DNA of 64,000 nt. Source: Marinobacter pelagius (GTDB lineage Bacteria > Pseudomonadota > Gammaproteobacteria > Pseudomonadales > Oleiphilaceae). The stretch covers positions 241,267-305,266 of the forward strand of contig NZ_FOUR01000005.1 in assembly GCF_900114925.1 (NCBI RefSeq). Reading direction: 5' to 3'. The position numbers and the translations under genes are program-made. The notes beneath the pieces are model-generated. The model was not told the DNA's origin, made no database searches, and was given only the letters and a program-made list of their open reading frames with translations. Positions 1 through 8,277 of the stretch are shown here, piece after piece (positions within the stretch are counted from its first letter, which is position 1; each line of letters begins with the position of its first letter).

Positions 1-122
1 CCGAGATCCGGTGCCCGCGTTGTGACAGTCACCTGGGGCATGTCTTTCCAGATGGCCCGCCACCGACCGGGCAGCGTTACTGTTTGAACTCCATTGCCAT
101 GGTGTTCAGAGAGAAGGATTGA
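1..122 (+). CDS. msrB: Peptide-methionine (R)-S-oxide reductase, C-terminal end (partial)
   Basis: This is the last 39 codons of a gene entering from the left edge, read from base 3 and ending with TGA at 120-122. The translation shows a zinc-ligand pair (CPRC), the stretch [19 protein letters not shown] and a short tail. This is the typical MsrB C-terminus, in which the Cys of RYCxN attacks the oxidised methionine. MsrB reduces the R-diastereomer of methionine sulfoxide in proteins in the cytoplasm. The start and the first zinc pair lie outside the window. A hairpin terminator follows, so this ends its transcription unit. Confidence 0.9.
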   Translation, partial: EIRCPRCDSHLGHVFPDGPPPTGQRYCLNSIAMVFREKD

Positions 123-145
123 GCAGGAGGAATCCGGATAAAAGG

Positions 146-170
146 AAACGGGGCGTAGGGCCCCGTTTTC
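146..170. terminator. Bidirectional intrinsic terminator between msrB and sorB
   Basis: A 9-bp perfect stem, AAACGGGGC paired with GCCCCGTTT, closes a short loop. It has an A-run on the left and TTTTC on the right, so it can stop both msrB (+) and the cytochrome gene (-), whose stop codon is at 173-175. Confidence 0.75.
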
Positions 171-172
171 TG

Positions 173-493
173 TTACTTGCCGCCAGTCACTGTTGAGACG
201 TAATGGGCGACAGCCTTGATCTGTTCTTCCGACAGGCTTGCCTCGAACGATGGCATGACGCCAACGCCCTGGGTCACGGCCATCCTCACCTGATCCTCGG
301 TGGGTTTGAGGTCGTCCAGGTTCGGTCCGATCGCACCGGCAGAACCGGCATCGGAGAGGGTATGGCAGATAGTGCAGGAGGGTTGGGCTTCCTGGGTGAA
401 GACATTCTTGCCCTGGGTGGCCAGGTCATCTGCTGAAGCGTGGAGAGAAAAGGTCATCAGGCCTGCGATGGCCAATACAGCTTTTTTGTTCAT
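173..493 (-). CDS. sorB: Monoheme cytochrome c, probable electron-accepting subunit of sulfite dehydrogenase
   Basis: This 106-residue protein has an N-terminal signal peptide (about residues 1-21, ending HASA). It has one heme-c site, CTICH (40-44), and a probable axial Met in GVMPSF (M80), so it is a small class I periplasmic cytochrome c. It lies 66 bp downstream of the molybdoenzyme gene on the same strand, the arrangement seen for sulfite dehydrogenase SorA with its cytochrome SorB. Its likely role is to accept electrons from sulfite oxidation and pass them to the respiratory chain. The symbol is inferred from context; on sequence alone it is only a c-type cytochrome. Confidence 0.72.
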   Translation of the reverse strand: MNKKAVLAIAGLMTFSLHASADDLATQGKNVFTQEAQPSCTICHTLSDAGSAGAIGPNLDDLKPTEDQVRMAVTQGVGVMPSFEASLSEEQIKAVAHYVSTVTGGK

Positions 494-559
494 CTGGTAT
501 GGATCCGATAAAGATAATGACGGGGCGGCTGGTTCTCCCTGGTCAGCCGCCCCGGATGG

Positions 560-1786
560 TCAGCTTACAGTGACGGTCACTCCGTGATCCTTCCAGCCAT
601 TGTGCCCGTAGCCGCGCTCGTTCTCGGTACGGCCTTCCGGCTGACTGTTGCCTTCGACATCAGTCGCCCTGCTTACAATACGATGCTCGCCGGCTGAGAG
701 ATCTGCAGCCAGCACGAACGGACGCCAGGCATAGGGGCCAAGGTCCGGTCCCAGGAACTGCGCCTGCTTCCAGCTCTGGCCGCCATCGGTGGAGACTTCC
801 ACCTTGTCCAGGGACTTGGTGCCACCAAAGGCCACGCCATAGATCATGTTGCGTCCGGAACGACCGGTTTCCAGTGGTGCGGTCACCCAGGACTTTACAT
901 TCATCTCCCACATGGACGGCTGGTCCGGTGAACCTTTCTTGCCCACGTCACGGACGCGGTAGCCGGAGGCCTGGATCTTGGCGTCGGTCTGGCCTTCAGT
1001 GAAAGCGACGTTCTTGACGTACTTGACGTTGTTCACGCCGTAGAAGCCCGGAACCACCATCCGCAACGGGCCACCGTGGGTCAACGGCAGGGGCTCGTCG
1101 TTCATCTCCCAGGCCAGCATGGCAGTATCCAGTGCGTGTAACGGCACGGACCGCTCCACCATGATGGTCTTGGGATCAATGCCGTCCGGCAGGGATTCAC
1201 CGCCGGTACTGGTGATGTATTTCATGCCGTCTGCAGGGCCGCCCAGGGCCTCGACAACGGTTTTCAGTGGTACACCGGTCCACATGACGCAACCTGCGGC
1301 GCCGACCGACCACTGGGTGCCGCTGGCACCGTGCGGGAAGAAGGCGCGGCCGTTACCGGAACACTGGAGTACGGAAGCCACGGTGGTGACGCCCATGGAC
1401 TTGAGTTCGCCGATAGTCAGGGCGCGCGGATTCTTTACGCCCTCGATGTTCACTTCCCAGGCATCCCGGTCGGCCACGATCTCTTCGGACGGGGCGGGCA
1501 GGTTGTTGCGCACGAACAGCCGGTCGCTGGAGGTGATCACCCCCTGGCCGATAGCGCCGCGCTGGGTTTCCATGGTATTGGCGCTGTGCAGGATCAGTGC
1601 GTTGCGTTCTTTCCAGGCCACGTAATCCGGCAAGGTCTTGGGTTCTTCGCCCCGGGCCAGCGGAGTAAAGCCCAGCAGGCTGACCGCCGCCATGGCGCCA
1701 GCACTGCCCAGCAGCATGGTTCTGCGTCCGGGGTTCTCGAGACCGGGGTCGTTGGGTCCCCGTTTCATCTCGGTCGGGTATTTCAT
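560..1786 (-). CDS. sorA: Periplasmic molybdopterin sulfite dehydrogenase / sulfite oxidase-family protein
   Basis: A 408-residue molybdoprotein of the sulfite oxidase family (SorA/SoxC type). The start at 1786 is preferred over an upstream in-frame ATG (1828) because AGGAGAG lies just before it and the next residues carry a twin-arginine signal (GRRTMLLGSAG). Family landmarks are LFVRNNLPAP (90-99) and the molybdenum-ligating Cys142 in LQCSGNGRAFF, followed by a C-terminal Mo-co dimerisation domain (about 300-408). It would oxidise sulfite to sulfate in the periplasm and hand electrons to the cytochrome encoded next. Other sulfite-oxidase-fold substrates cannot be excluded. Confidence 0.82.
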   Translation of the reverse strand: MKYPTEMKRGPNDPGLENPGRRTMLLGSAGAMAAVSLLGFTPLARGEEPKTLPDYVAWKERNALILHSANTMETQRGAIGQGVITSSDRLFVRNNLPAPSEEIVADRDAWEVNIEGVKNPRALTIGELKSMGVTTVASVLQCSGNGRAFFPHGASGTQWSVGAAGCVMWTGVPLKTVVEALGGPADGMKYITSTGGESLPDGIDPKTIMVERSVPLHALDTAMLAWEMNDEPLPLTHGGPLRMVVPGFYGVNNVKYVKNVAFTEGQTDAKIQASGYRVRDVGKKGSPDQPSMWEMNVKSWVTAPLETGRSGRNMIYGVAFGGTKSLDKVEVSTDGGQSWKQAQFLGPDLGPYAWRPFVLAADLSAGEHRIVSRATDVEGNSQPEGRTENERGYGHNGWKDHGVTVTVS

Positions 1787-1904
1787 GGTGCCTCTCCTTT
1801 TTGGTCTTGTGCGAAGGCAGTGCCTCACGCGGCCGATGTGCCGCAGTTATATCTTTATTCTTTATAGGACGATTCTGACAATTGATCAATGTAAATTTTC
1901 GCCG

Positions 1905-1934
1905 TTATCCACCGGCAACGGGACCCGCTATAAT
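1905..1934 (+). promoter_or_regulatory. Candidate sigma-70 promoter for plsC
   Basis: A perfect TATAAT lies at 1929-1934, 59 bp upstream of the plsC start. The -35 match (TTATCC, 1905-1910, spacing 18) is weak, so only the -10 element is convincing. Confidence 0.4.
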
Positions 1935-1992
1935 GCGCCGCTACTGGCACAGCCCCAGAACAATACGATGACCCGGAAAGGACAGAGCACCC

Positions 1993-2757
1993 ATGATCCG
2001 ACTGAAACTCAATCCGCTGACCGAGTCCGCCACGCTCCTGCGCCGCGCGGGTGTGGTTCTTGGTTCAGTGGGGCTGACGGCCCTCTATTCCCTTCTGATC
2101 CTGCTCCGGGCCCTGTTCGGTAAACTGGACCGCCGGATTGTCGACCAGTATTGCCGGGAATGGTCGGCGGCGTTGTTGCGGCTGGTACGAGCCAACCTGA
2201 CAGTCCGGGGAGAGGTGCCGGATTTCGGGGATGGCCGGCGCTACATCATCATGTGTACCCACGCCAGTCACTACGACATCCCGGTCAGTTTCGTCTCCCT
2301 GCCGGGATCCATCCGGATGCTGGCCAAGAAAGAGCTGTTCAGCATTCCGTTGCTTGGCCAGGCCATGCGCGCTGCCGAGTTTCCGTCGGTGGACCGGTCC
2401 AACCGCAACCGCGCGGTCCGGGACCTGGAGAAAGCCCGGGAGATGATGGAAAGCGGGATCGTGCTCTGGGCTGCGCCGGAGGGCACCCGCTCACCGGACG
2501 GCAAGCTGCTGCCGTTCAAGAAGGGTTGTTTTCACCTGGCTCTGGATACCGAAGCGGTGATCGTGCCGGTGGCTATCCGGGGTATTCACCAGGTACTGCC
2601 GGCCAGAACCTGGCAGATCAACCTCGGGCAGCCGGTGGATGTGCGCGTCGGCAAGCCTCTGGATGTGGCCGGCATGTCGAAGCAGGACCTGCCCGAGATC
2701 ATGATTGAAGTGCGTGGCAGGCTGGAAGATCTGCTGGGTGATGGCGAGGCCGAGTAA
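1993..2757 (+). CDS. plsC: 1-acyl-sn-glycerol-3-phosphate acyltransferase (PlsC family)
   Basis: A 254-residue inner-membrane acyltransferase. A hydrophobic segment at about 21-42 anchors it. The catalytic HX4D motif is HASHYD (H90-D95) and the substrate-binding motif is PEGTRS (162-167), both diagnostic of the LPLAT superfamily. The predicted reaction is transfer of an acyl chain to lysophosphatidic acid to make phosphatidic acid. It is a stand-alone gene, divergent from sorA and convergent with the antiporter pair. Bacteria often have several plsC paralogues, so this may be a secondary copy with different chain preference. Confidence 0.85.
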   Translation: MIRLKLNPLTESATLLRRAGVVLGSVGLTALYSLLILLRALFGKLDRRIVDQYCREWSAALLRLVRANLTVRGEVPDFGDGRRYIIMCTHASHYDIPVSFVSLPGSIRMLAKKELFSIPLLGQAMRAAEFPSVDRSNRNRAVRDLEKAREMMESGIVLWAAPEGTRSPDGKLLPFKKGCFHLALDTEAVIVPVAIRGIHQVLPARTWQINLGQPVDVRVGKPLDVAGMSKQDLPEIMIEVRGRLEDLLGDGEAE

Positions 2758-2774
2758 CCAGACCCCGCCCCGGA

Positions 2775-3764
2775 TCAGGTTGCGACCGTCCCGGCCGTCA
2801 CTACCGTAGTGAGCAGGTAGCCGGTGTAGGCAACGTAAACCAGCAGCAGAGCACCGCCATCGAACCGGGAGATGCGCTTGCGCCAGCCGGTGAGGCCGAA
2901 GCCCATGATCAGCAGGCCAACGGTCAGGGCAAGCATCAGGGTCCAGTCCCGGTAAAGCACTTCCGGGTCCACCTGCAGCGGCTCGATGGTCGCTGCGAGC
3001 CCCACCACCGCCAGGGTGTTGAAGATGCCCGATCCCAGAATGTTGCCGAGGATCAGGTCATGTTCGTTCTTTTTCACCGAAGCCAGGGCTGAGGCCAGTT
3101 CCGGCAGGGAGGTGCCGATCGCGACGATGGTCAGGCCGATCACCAGGTCACTCACTCCCAGGCTCTGGGCGATAGTCACCGCACCCCAGACCAGCATCCG
3201 CGAGCTGACCACCAGCAGCACCAGACCAATTACCAGCCAAATGATGGCCGATTTTAGTGGCATGGGATGGGCGATGATCTCGGCATCGGTCTCTCCGCCG
3301 AGCGGATCATCCTTGCCACGAATGCCCTGGAAAATGGACCAGCCCATCACCCCCGCGAACACCAGCAGCAGAATGGCGCCGTCCAGCCGCGTCAGATCGC
3401 CGTCGATCAGCTGGGACCCGGCGATCAGGGTCAGGATCACCAGCAGGGGTAACTCCTTGCGAATCACCTGGGAATGGACCGCAATGGGAGCGATAACGGC
3501 GGTCAGGCCGACAATCAGGGCGATGTTGGTGATGTTGGAGCCGTAACCGTTACCCAGGGCCAGGCCCGGATTGCCATCGGCGGCCGCCATGGCGGATACC
3601 GCCAGCTCGGGCGCGGAGGTGCCGAAGCCGATGATCACCATGCCGATCAGCAGGGTGGGCATGCCCAGGTGCTTGGCGGTTGCCGCCGCGCCCTCGACGA
3701 ATTTGTCGGCGCTCCAGACCAGCAGCACCAGCCCGGCAATGATTGAGCCAAAAGCCATCAACAT
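2775..3764 (-). CDS. Calcium/sodium antiporter, CaCA family (YrbG-like)
   Basis: A 329-residue integral membrane protein made of two homologous halves. Each carries the alpha-repeat signature of the CaCA superfamily: GFGTSAPELAVSA (about residues 46-58) and AIGTSLPELASALAS (about 216-230). The acidic Glu in each TSxPE motif binds the cation. About ten transmembrane segments are visible. It begins 12 bp after the stop of nhaD on the same strand, so the two are probably co-transcribed as an ion-homeostasis unit suited to a marine, sodium-rich setting. Confidence 0.83.
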   Translation of the reverse strand: MLMAFGSIIAGLVLLVWSADKFVEGAAATAKHLGMPTLLIGMVIIGFGTSAPELAVSAMAAADGNPGLALGNGYGSNITNIALIVGLTAVIAPIAVHSQVIRKELPLLVILTLIAGSQLIDGDLTRLDGAILLLVFAGVMGWSIFQGIRGKDDPLGGETDAEIIAHPMPLKSAIIWLVIGLVLLVVSSRMLVWGAVTIAQSLGVSDLVIGLTIVAIGTSLPELASALASVKKNEHDLILGNILGSGIFNTLAVVGLAATIEPLQVDPEVLYRDWTLMLALTVGLLIMGFGLTGWRKRISRFDGGALLLVYVAYTGYLLTTVVTAGTVAT

Positions 3765-3776
3765 ATAAACAAAGCC

Positions 3777-5027
3777 TCAGTGTATGAATCGTCCGAGCAT
3801 GAATACCCCGGCGTAGCCCAGGGTGTAAGCGGCCAGGAGGTGGGCAAGATACCGCATGTAGGCGGCGAAGGTCAGCCCTTCAATTTTGCTCATGGCCACA
3901 ATTCCGGCGGCTGAGCCGATGATCAGCAGTGAGCCGCCGACGCCGACGGCGTAGGTCAGTCCCATCCATTCTCCCGGCGTCATGGTGATGCCCGCCTTCA
4001 GGAGCGCTGCGGTCAGCGGCACATTATCGATAACCGCAGAGAAGATTCCCATCAGGTAATTGGCGTACAACGGGGGTAGAAGATCGTAGATCGCCACCAG
4101 GGAATCCAGGGCATGAATTTCCTTGAGCATGCCCACCAGCAGCAGGATGCCGAGGAAGAACAGCAGGGTCTCGAATTCGATGACCCGGATGTACTCGAGG
4201 ATCGGGTCCAGGTCCGAGTCATCGCTCATGAACCGGGAGACCAGGAACATGATGGAAAGTCCGAACAGGAAGGTCAGAACCGGTGGAATGCTGAACAGGG
4301 CATTACCGGCAATGGTGCTCAGGATTGTTAACAAAAACAGGGCGCTGATCACGGCATCCACTTTCCGTACCGGTGTGGTGTTGGAACGCAGGGTCACCGT
4401 TCCTGTCAGTCCCCTTGAGAGGAAAACCGCGAGAATGAAAACGGTGATGGAGGCGGGGATGGCCAGGGTCAGCAAGGTCAGTATTTCCACCTTGTCCGCG
4501 AGGAAAATCATCAGCGTGGTGACGTCGCCGGTGATCAGTGAAACGCCGCCGGAGTTCACCGCAAAGACCACCAGAGTGATGAACTGGAGGCGCTTTTTCA
4601 GCTCCAGATTCAGGGACAGAATCAGGGAGCATGAGACTAAAGTGGCAGTTATATTGTCTGCTAAAGAGGAGAAAATGAAACAAAACAGACCGGTCAGGAA
4701 GAGCAATCGCCGCTCACTTACCTGTTTCGGCATGATCAGGTAAATCACGTTTTCGATCATTCCCTTTTTGTTCAGGTAGGCGACGAACGTCATTGCCGCG
4801 ACGAGAAACAGCCAGAGCCCGGCGATCTCGGCAATGCTTTCGGTCAGGCCGGTTGTGATGGACTCGGTTTCCCGGGCGTTATCACTGGACAGGAACAGCA
4901 GCATCCAGGCCAGGGTGCCGAAAAACAGTGTTACCTTGGCCTTGTTGACATGGATGACCTCTTCAAAGATCACGCCCAGCAACGCCAGGACAGCGAGAAC
5001 AATCAGAACAGCATCAATAGCGGACAT
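3777..5027 (-). CDS. nhaD: Na+/H+ antiporter NhaD
   Basis: A 416-residue polytopic membrane protein of the NhaD family (ion transporter superfamily), which exchanges cytoplasmic Na+ for H+. The ORF opens further upstream, but the first 38 codons are not membrane-like. The start at 5027 (MSAIDAVLIVLAVLALLG) gives the usual NhaD first helix. Recognisable family segments include SSLADNITATLVSC, SGGVSLITGDVTTLMIF and a late VIDNVPLTAALLKAG, where the polar and acidic residues line the transport path. It is upstream of the CaCA gene in a probable two-gene operon. The ribosome-binding site for this start is weak (GGGTG). Confidence 0.85.
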   Translation of the reverse strand: MSAIDAVLIVLAVLALLGVIFEEVIHVNKAKVTLFFGTLAWMLLFLSSDNARETESITTGLTESIAEIAGLWLFLVAAMTFVAYLNKKGMIENVIYLIMPKQVSERRLLFLTGLFCFIFSSLADNITATLVSCSLILSLNLELKKRLQFITLVVFAVNSGGVSLITGDVTTLMIFLADKVEILTLLTLAIPASITVFILAVFLSRGLTGTVTLRSNTTPVRKVDAVISALFLLTILSTIAGNALFSIPPVLTFLFGLSIMFLVSRFMSDDSDLDPILEYIRVIEFETLLFFLGILLLVGMLKEIHALDSLVAIYDLLPPLYANYLMGIFSAVIDNVPLTAALLKAGITMTPGEWMGLTYAVGVGGSLLIIGSAAGIVAMSKIEGLTFAAYMRYLAHLLAAYTLGYAGVFMLGRFIH

Positions 5028-5348
5028 GGCACACCCGAACGCGGTGAACTTGAACAAGGCCCGAGCGGGCCACAGTTTACGCGCCGGGATTGTAGACCTT
5101 TGACCCGGAACGGGCCACTGTCCGTAACGGACACACAGCATCGGTCAAACGACCGGCAGACAGCGGCAGAATCGCAACGTTTGACAATCGCAATTTATTA
5201 TTCCGGCGAAAATCGGGATAATCGCGCGCAAATTCAGACAGGAAGCACACGGCAGCGTCTTTTACCTTACGCGGGACCGGCTTCCGAGAGGCGCCTCTGC
5301 TGATCGTGGTGGCGCAAACAGGTTCAATACTAACCAGGGTAAAAACCA
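5028..5348. other. Divergent intergenic region nhaD / mqo
   Basis: A 321-bp gap that must hold promoters for nhaD (-) and mqo (+). A consensus -35 hexamer TTGACA sits at 5181-5186, but no good -10 lies at 16-18 bp. Two small inverted repeats are present (GTCCG-TAA-CGGAC at 5120-5132 and CGGTC-AAA-CGACCG just after). No ORF or RNA gene is recognised. Confidence 0.5.
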
Positions 5349-6830
5349 ATGGCCGTTAGACAGGCAGACGTAGTGCTGGTCGGCGGTGGCGTCATGAGCG
5401 CCACCCTCGGCATGATGCTCAAACAGCTCGATCCGTCGCTGGACATCGTCATGGTGGAGCGTCTTGACCACGTTGCCCATGAAAGCACCGACGGATGGAA
5501 CAACGCAGGCACCGGCCACGCCGGCTACTGCGAACTCAACTACACCCCGGAAACCGACGATGGCGACGTGGCCATCGAACGGGCGCTGAAGATCAACGCC
5601 CAGTTCGAGGTTTCCCTGCAGTTCTGGTCCTACCTGGTCGAGCAGGGGGTTCTGCCCGAGCCGAAGTCCTTCATCAACCGTACGCCACACCAGAGTTTTG
5701 TCTGGGGTGAGAAGGACGTGGCGTTCCTCAAGCGTCGTCACGAGAAACTCAGCGCCCATCACCTGTTCCGGGAAATGGAATACTCCGAGTCTCCGGATGT
5801 GCTGGAAGAATGGATGCCGCTGGTGGTCAACCACCGCGATCCCATGCAGCGCGTGGCCGCCACCCGGATCAACCACGGTTCGGATGTCGACTTTGGCTCC
5901 CTGACCCGCAGCATGGTGAAATGGCTGGAGACCCAGGACAACTTCGAGCTGATGCTCAGCTGCCCGGTGCATTATATCGACCAGCGTGACAACGGTCGCT
6001 GGAAGGTCCGGGTGAAGAATCAGAAGACCGGCGAACTCACCAAGCTGGAAGCCGGCTTCGTGTTCCTCGGTGCCGGTGGCGGTGCATTGCCGCTGCTGCA
6101 GAAATCCGGCGTCGACGAAGCCCGTGGTTACGGCGGCTTCCCGGTCAGCGGCCAGTGGCTGGTATGCGGTAAGCCGGACATCGTCCAGCAGCACAACTCC
6201 AAGGTATACGGCAAGGCCCCGATCGGCGCGCCGCCCATGTCTGTGCCGCACCTGGATACCCGCATCATAAATGGCGAACCGGCGTTGCTGTTCGGGCCGT
6301 TCGCCGGATTCACCACCCGCTTCCTGAAGCAGGGCTCCATTTTCGACCTGATCGGCTCGGTGCGTACCACCAACCTCAAGCCGATGCTGTCGGTGAGCAA
6401 GAGCAACATGGACCTGACCCGCTACCTGATCGGCGAGGTGTTCCAGTCCCATAGTGACCGGGTAGCCTCCCTACGCAACTTCTTCCCGGACGCCCGGGAG
6501 GAAGACTGGAACCTGCAGATGGCCGGCCAGCGGGTACAGATCATCAAGGAAACCGAAGACGGCGGTGGCAAGCTGGAATTCGGTACCGAGATCGTCGCCG
6601 CCAAAGACGGTACCCTGGCGGCCCTGCTGGGTGCCTCCCCGGGTGCGTCCACGGCGGCCAATGCCATGCTCGATGTGCTCGAGCGCTGCTTCCCGGAGAA
6701 AATGAAATCCGCCCAGTGGCAGGAGCGTATGCGGGATCTGGTACCGTCCTATGGCCAGTCCCTGGTTGAGGACGAAGCGCTGCTCAACAAGGTACGGGAG
6801 CGGACACTCTCAACCCTCAAACTCGCCTGA
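5349..6830 (+). CDS. mqo: Malate:quinone oxidoreductase
   Basis: A 493-residue FAD enzyme that oxidises malate to oxaloacetate and reduces the membrane quinone pool, the TCA step alternative to soluble malate dehydrogenase. The N-terminal FAD-binding fold is DVVLVGGGVMSATLG (about 7-21), followed by the family blocks GWNNAGTGHAGYCELNYTP and RTPHQSFVWG. GASPGASTAA is near the C-terminus. Length and motifs match the Mqo family closely. The gene is monocistronic, with a strong terminator 28 bp after its stop. Confidence 0.95.
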   Translation: MAVRQADVVLVGGGVMSATLGMMLKQLDPSLDIVMVERLDHVAHESTDGWNNAGTGHAGYCELNYTPETDDGDVAIERALKINAQFEVSLQFWSYLVEQGVLPEPKSFINRTPHQSFVWGEKDVAFLKRRHEKLSAHHLFREMEYSESPDVLEEWMPLVVNHRDPMQRVAATRINHGSDVDFGSLTRSMVKWLETQDNFELMLSCPVHYIDQRDNGRWKVRVKNQKTGELTKLEAGFVFLGAGGGALPLLQKSGVDEARGYGGFPVSGQWLVCGKPDIVQQHNSKVYGKAPIGAPPMSVPHLDTRIINGEPALLFGPFAGFTTRFLKQGSIFDLIGSVRTTNLKPMLSVSKSNMDLTRYLIGEVFQSHSDRVASLRNFFPDAREEDWNLQMAGQRVQIIKETEDGGGKLEFGTEIVAAKDGTLAALLGASPGASTAANAMLDVLERCFPEKMKSAQWQERMRDLVPSYGQSLVEDEALLNKVRERTLSTLKLA

Positions 6831-6857
6831 TATAACTAATCAGTATAGACAGGGCCG

Positions 6858-6905
6858 AAAACGCGGCGAACAACGGGTCTAACCGGCTGTCCGCCGCGTT
6901 TTTTT
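6858..6905 (+). terminator. Intrinsic terminator of mqo
   Basis: AAACGCGGCG (6858-6867) pairs with CGCCGCGTTT (6892-6901) and runs into a string of seven T. The loop is 24 nt and partly structured. Confidence 0.82.
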
Positions 6906-6988
6906 ATGCCCCCGAGCACCACGCCGGTTGCGATTTATTTCAGGGAGCCTAGGGTAAATAGACACCCAGTAGATTGAGGAGAGAGCCT

Positions 6989-8221
6989 ATGAGTGAACAC
7001 AAGTACGACCCGGACAAGGGGTACGTCGCGTTACTCGGCTGGAGTCTGAATGCCGTCGAGGCAGCGGACAAGTTTGATCGCCGGTACGTGGTGGTGGCTC
7101 CCGACTGGGCGGAGGCCTATTGCGAGGAGCACAATATCCCCTATGTGCCCTGGAACTTCGAGAGGCTCAACGACCGCTCCTTTGAAATCGCCCAGACCCT
7201 GAAGGAAATGGGCGTCGATGTCGCGATCCCCCTGTTCGAGGAGACCGTCGAGTGGGCGGGCGCCATCAATTCCGTTCTGCTGGGCAATCCCCGCCTGTTT
7301 GGTCAGGCCATGCTGCTCCGGGACAAGGCACTGATGAAGCGCCGTGCACAGCTCGGTGGTATTCGCGTGGGTATTTTCGAGGAAGCCCACGACCGGGATG
7401 ACGTCATCCGGTTCCTGAAACGGGTAAACCAGACCCTGCTGAAGCTGGACGGTGACCCCAACGACCCGATTCACCTCAAGGCTTTCGACAAGGCCGGTTG
7501 CCTGGGTCACCGGGTGATCCGTACACCGGACGAGGTGGATACCATCCCGGACGAGGAATTCCCGGTACTGATGGAATCGCACCTGGATGGCTGGGAATTC
7601 GCCGTCGAGGCCTGGATCCATAACGGGAAGATCCGGTTCCTGAACATTTCCGAGTACGTCACTCTCGGCTACTCGGTGTTCGTGCCGGCCACGCCGGACC
7701 TGGAGAAATACCGGGCGCAGATCACCAAGGAAATCGAAAAGCTGATCAAGACTTTCGATATCGACTTCGGTTTTGTTCACCCCGAGTACTTTGTCACCAG
7801 CGACGGCACCATGTACTTCGGTGAGGTGGCTTATCGTCCCCCCGGCTTCAAGGTGTTCGAGCTGCTTGAGCGTGCCTATGGCTTCAATGCCTACCAGGGC
7901 CTGATCCTGGCCTTTGATCCGAAAACCACCGAGGAGGAGATTGCCGCCTTCTTCCCGAAAGAGGTGGTCGATGCCAAGGGCTATGCCGGATGCTTCGGGG
8001 TTTACCCAAGGCGCCGGGTGGTCAGCCGGCTGGAGATTCCGGAAGAGACCGAGAACGACGAATACTTTGAAAGCCATGAGCTCACGCCTCCGGTGGAGGA
8101 GACGGTCACCAAGCGGACTGCTTTCGGCACCCACTGGGGCCTGGTCTATTTCTTCGGTGATGACCCCTACCGGATGCGGGATTTGCTGAAACATCAGGAA
8201 GAGCTCGATTTCTATGTATAA
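6989..8221 (+). CDS. ATP-grasp family ligase of unknown substrate
   Basis: A 410-residue protein. The ATG at 6989 is chosen over a TTG at 6974 because the TTG lies within the Shine-Dalgarno stretch GAGGAGAG. An N-terminal Rossmann-like preATP-grasp segment (YVALLGWSLNAVEAAD) precedes the ATP-grasp core: conserved lysines in HLKAFDKAGCLG (K164, K168), the hinge LMESHLDGWEFAVEAW (194-209) and the metal/phosphate motif FGEVAYRPPG (277-286), a variant of E(V/I)NxRPGG. The fold joins a carboxylate to an amine or thiol through an acylphosphate. The substrate is not evident. It lies 56 bp upstream of the papain-like gene and is probably co-transcribed with it. Confidence 0.8.
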   Translation: MSEHKYDPDKGYVALLGWSLNAVEAADKFDRRYVVVAPDWAEAYCEEHNIPYVPWNFERLNDRSFEIAQTLKEMGVDVAIPLFEETVEWAGAINSVLLGNPRLFGQAMLLRDKALMKRRAQLGGIRVGIFEEAHDRDDVIRFLKRVNQTLLKLDGDPNDPIHLKAFDKAGCLGHRVIRTPDEVDTIPDEEFPVLMESHLDGWEFAVEAWIHNGKIRFLNISEYVTLGYSVFVPATPDLEKYRAQITKEIEKLIKTFDIDFGFVHPEYFVTSDGTMYFGEVAYRPPGFKVFELLERAYGFNAYQGLILAFDPKTTEEEIAAFFPKEVVDAKGYAGCFGVYPRRRVVSRLEIPEETENDEYFESHELTPPVEETVTKRTAFGTHWGLVYFFGDDPYRMRDLLKHQEELDFYV

Positions 8222-8277
8222 TCGGGAGAGCAATCAATAACAAACGGGTTTGGTGCAGGCCCTCAGGAGAACGTCGT

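Noticed and set aside
5181..5186. A consensus TTGACA upstream of mqo as a definite promoter.
   Set aside because: No acceptable -10 lies 16-18 bp away on the plus strand, so it is mentioned only as part of the intergenic description.
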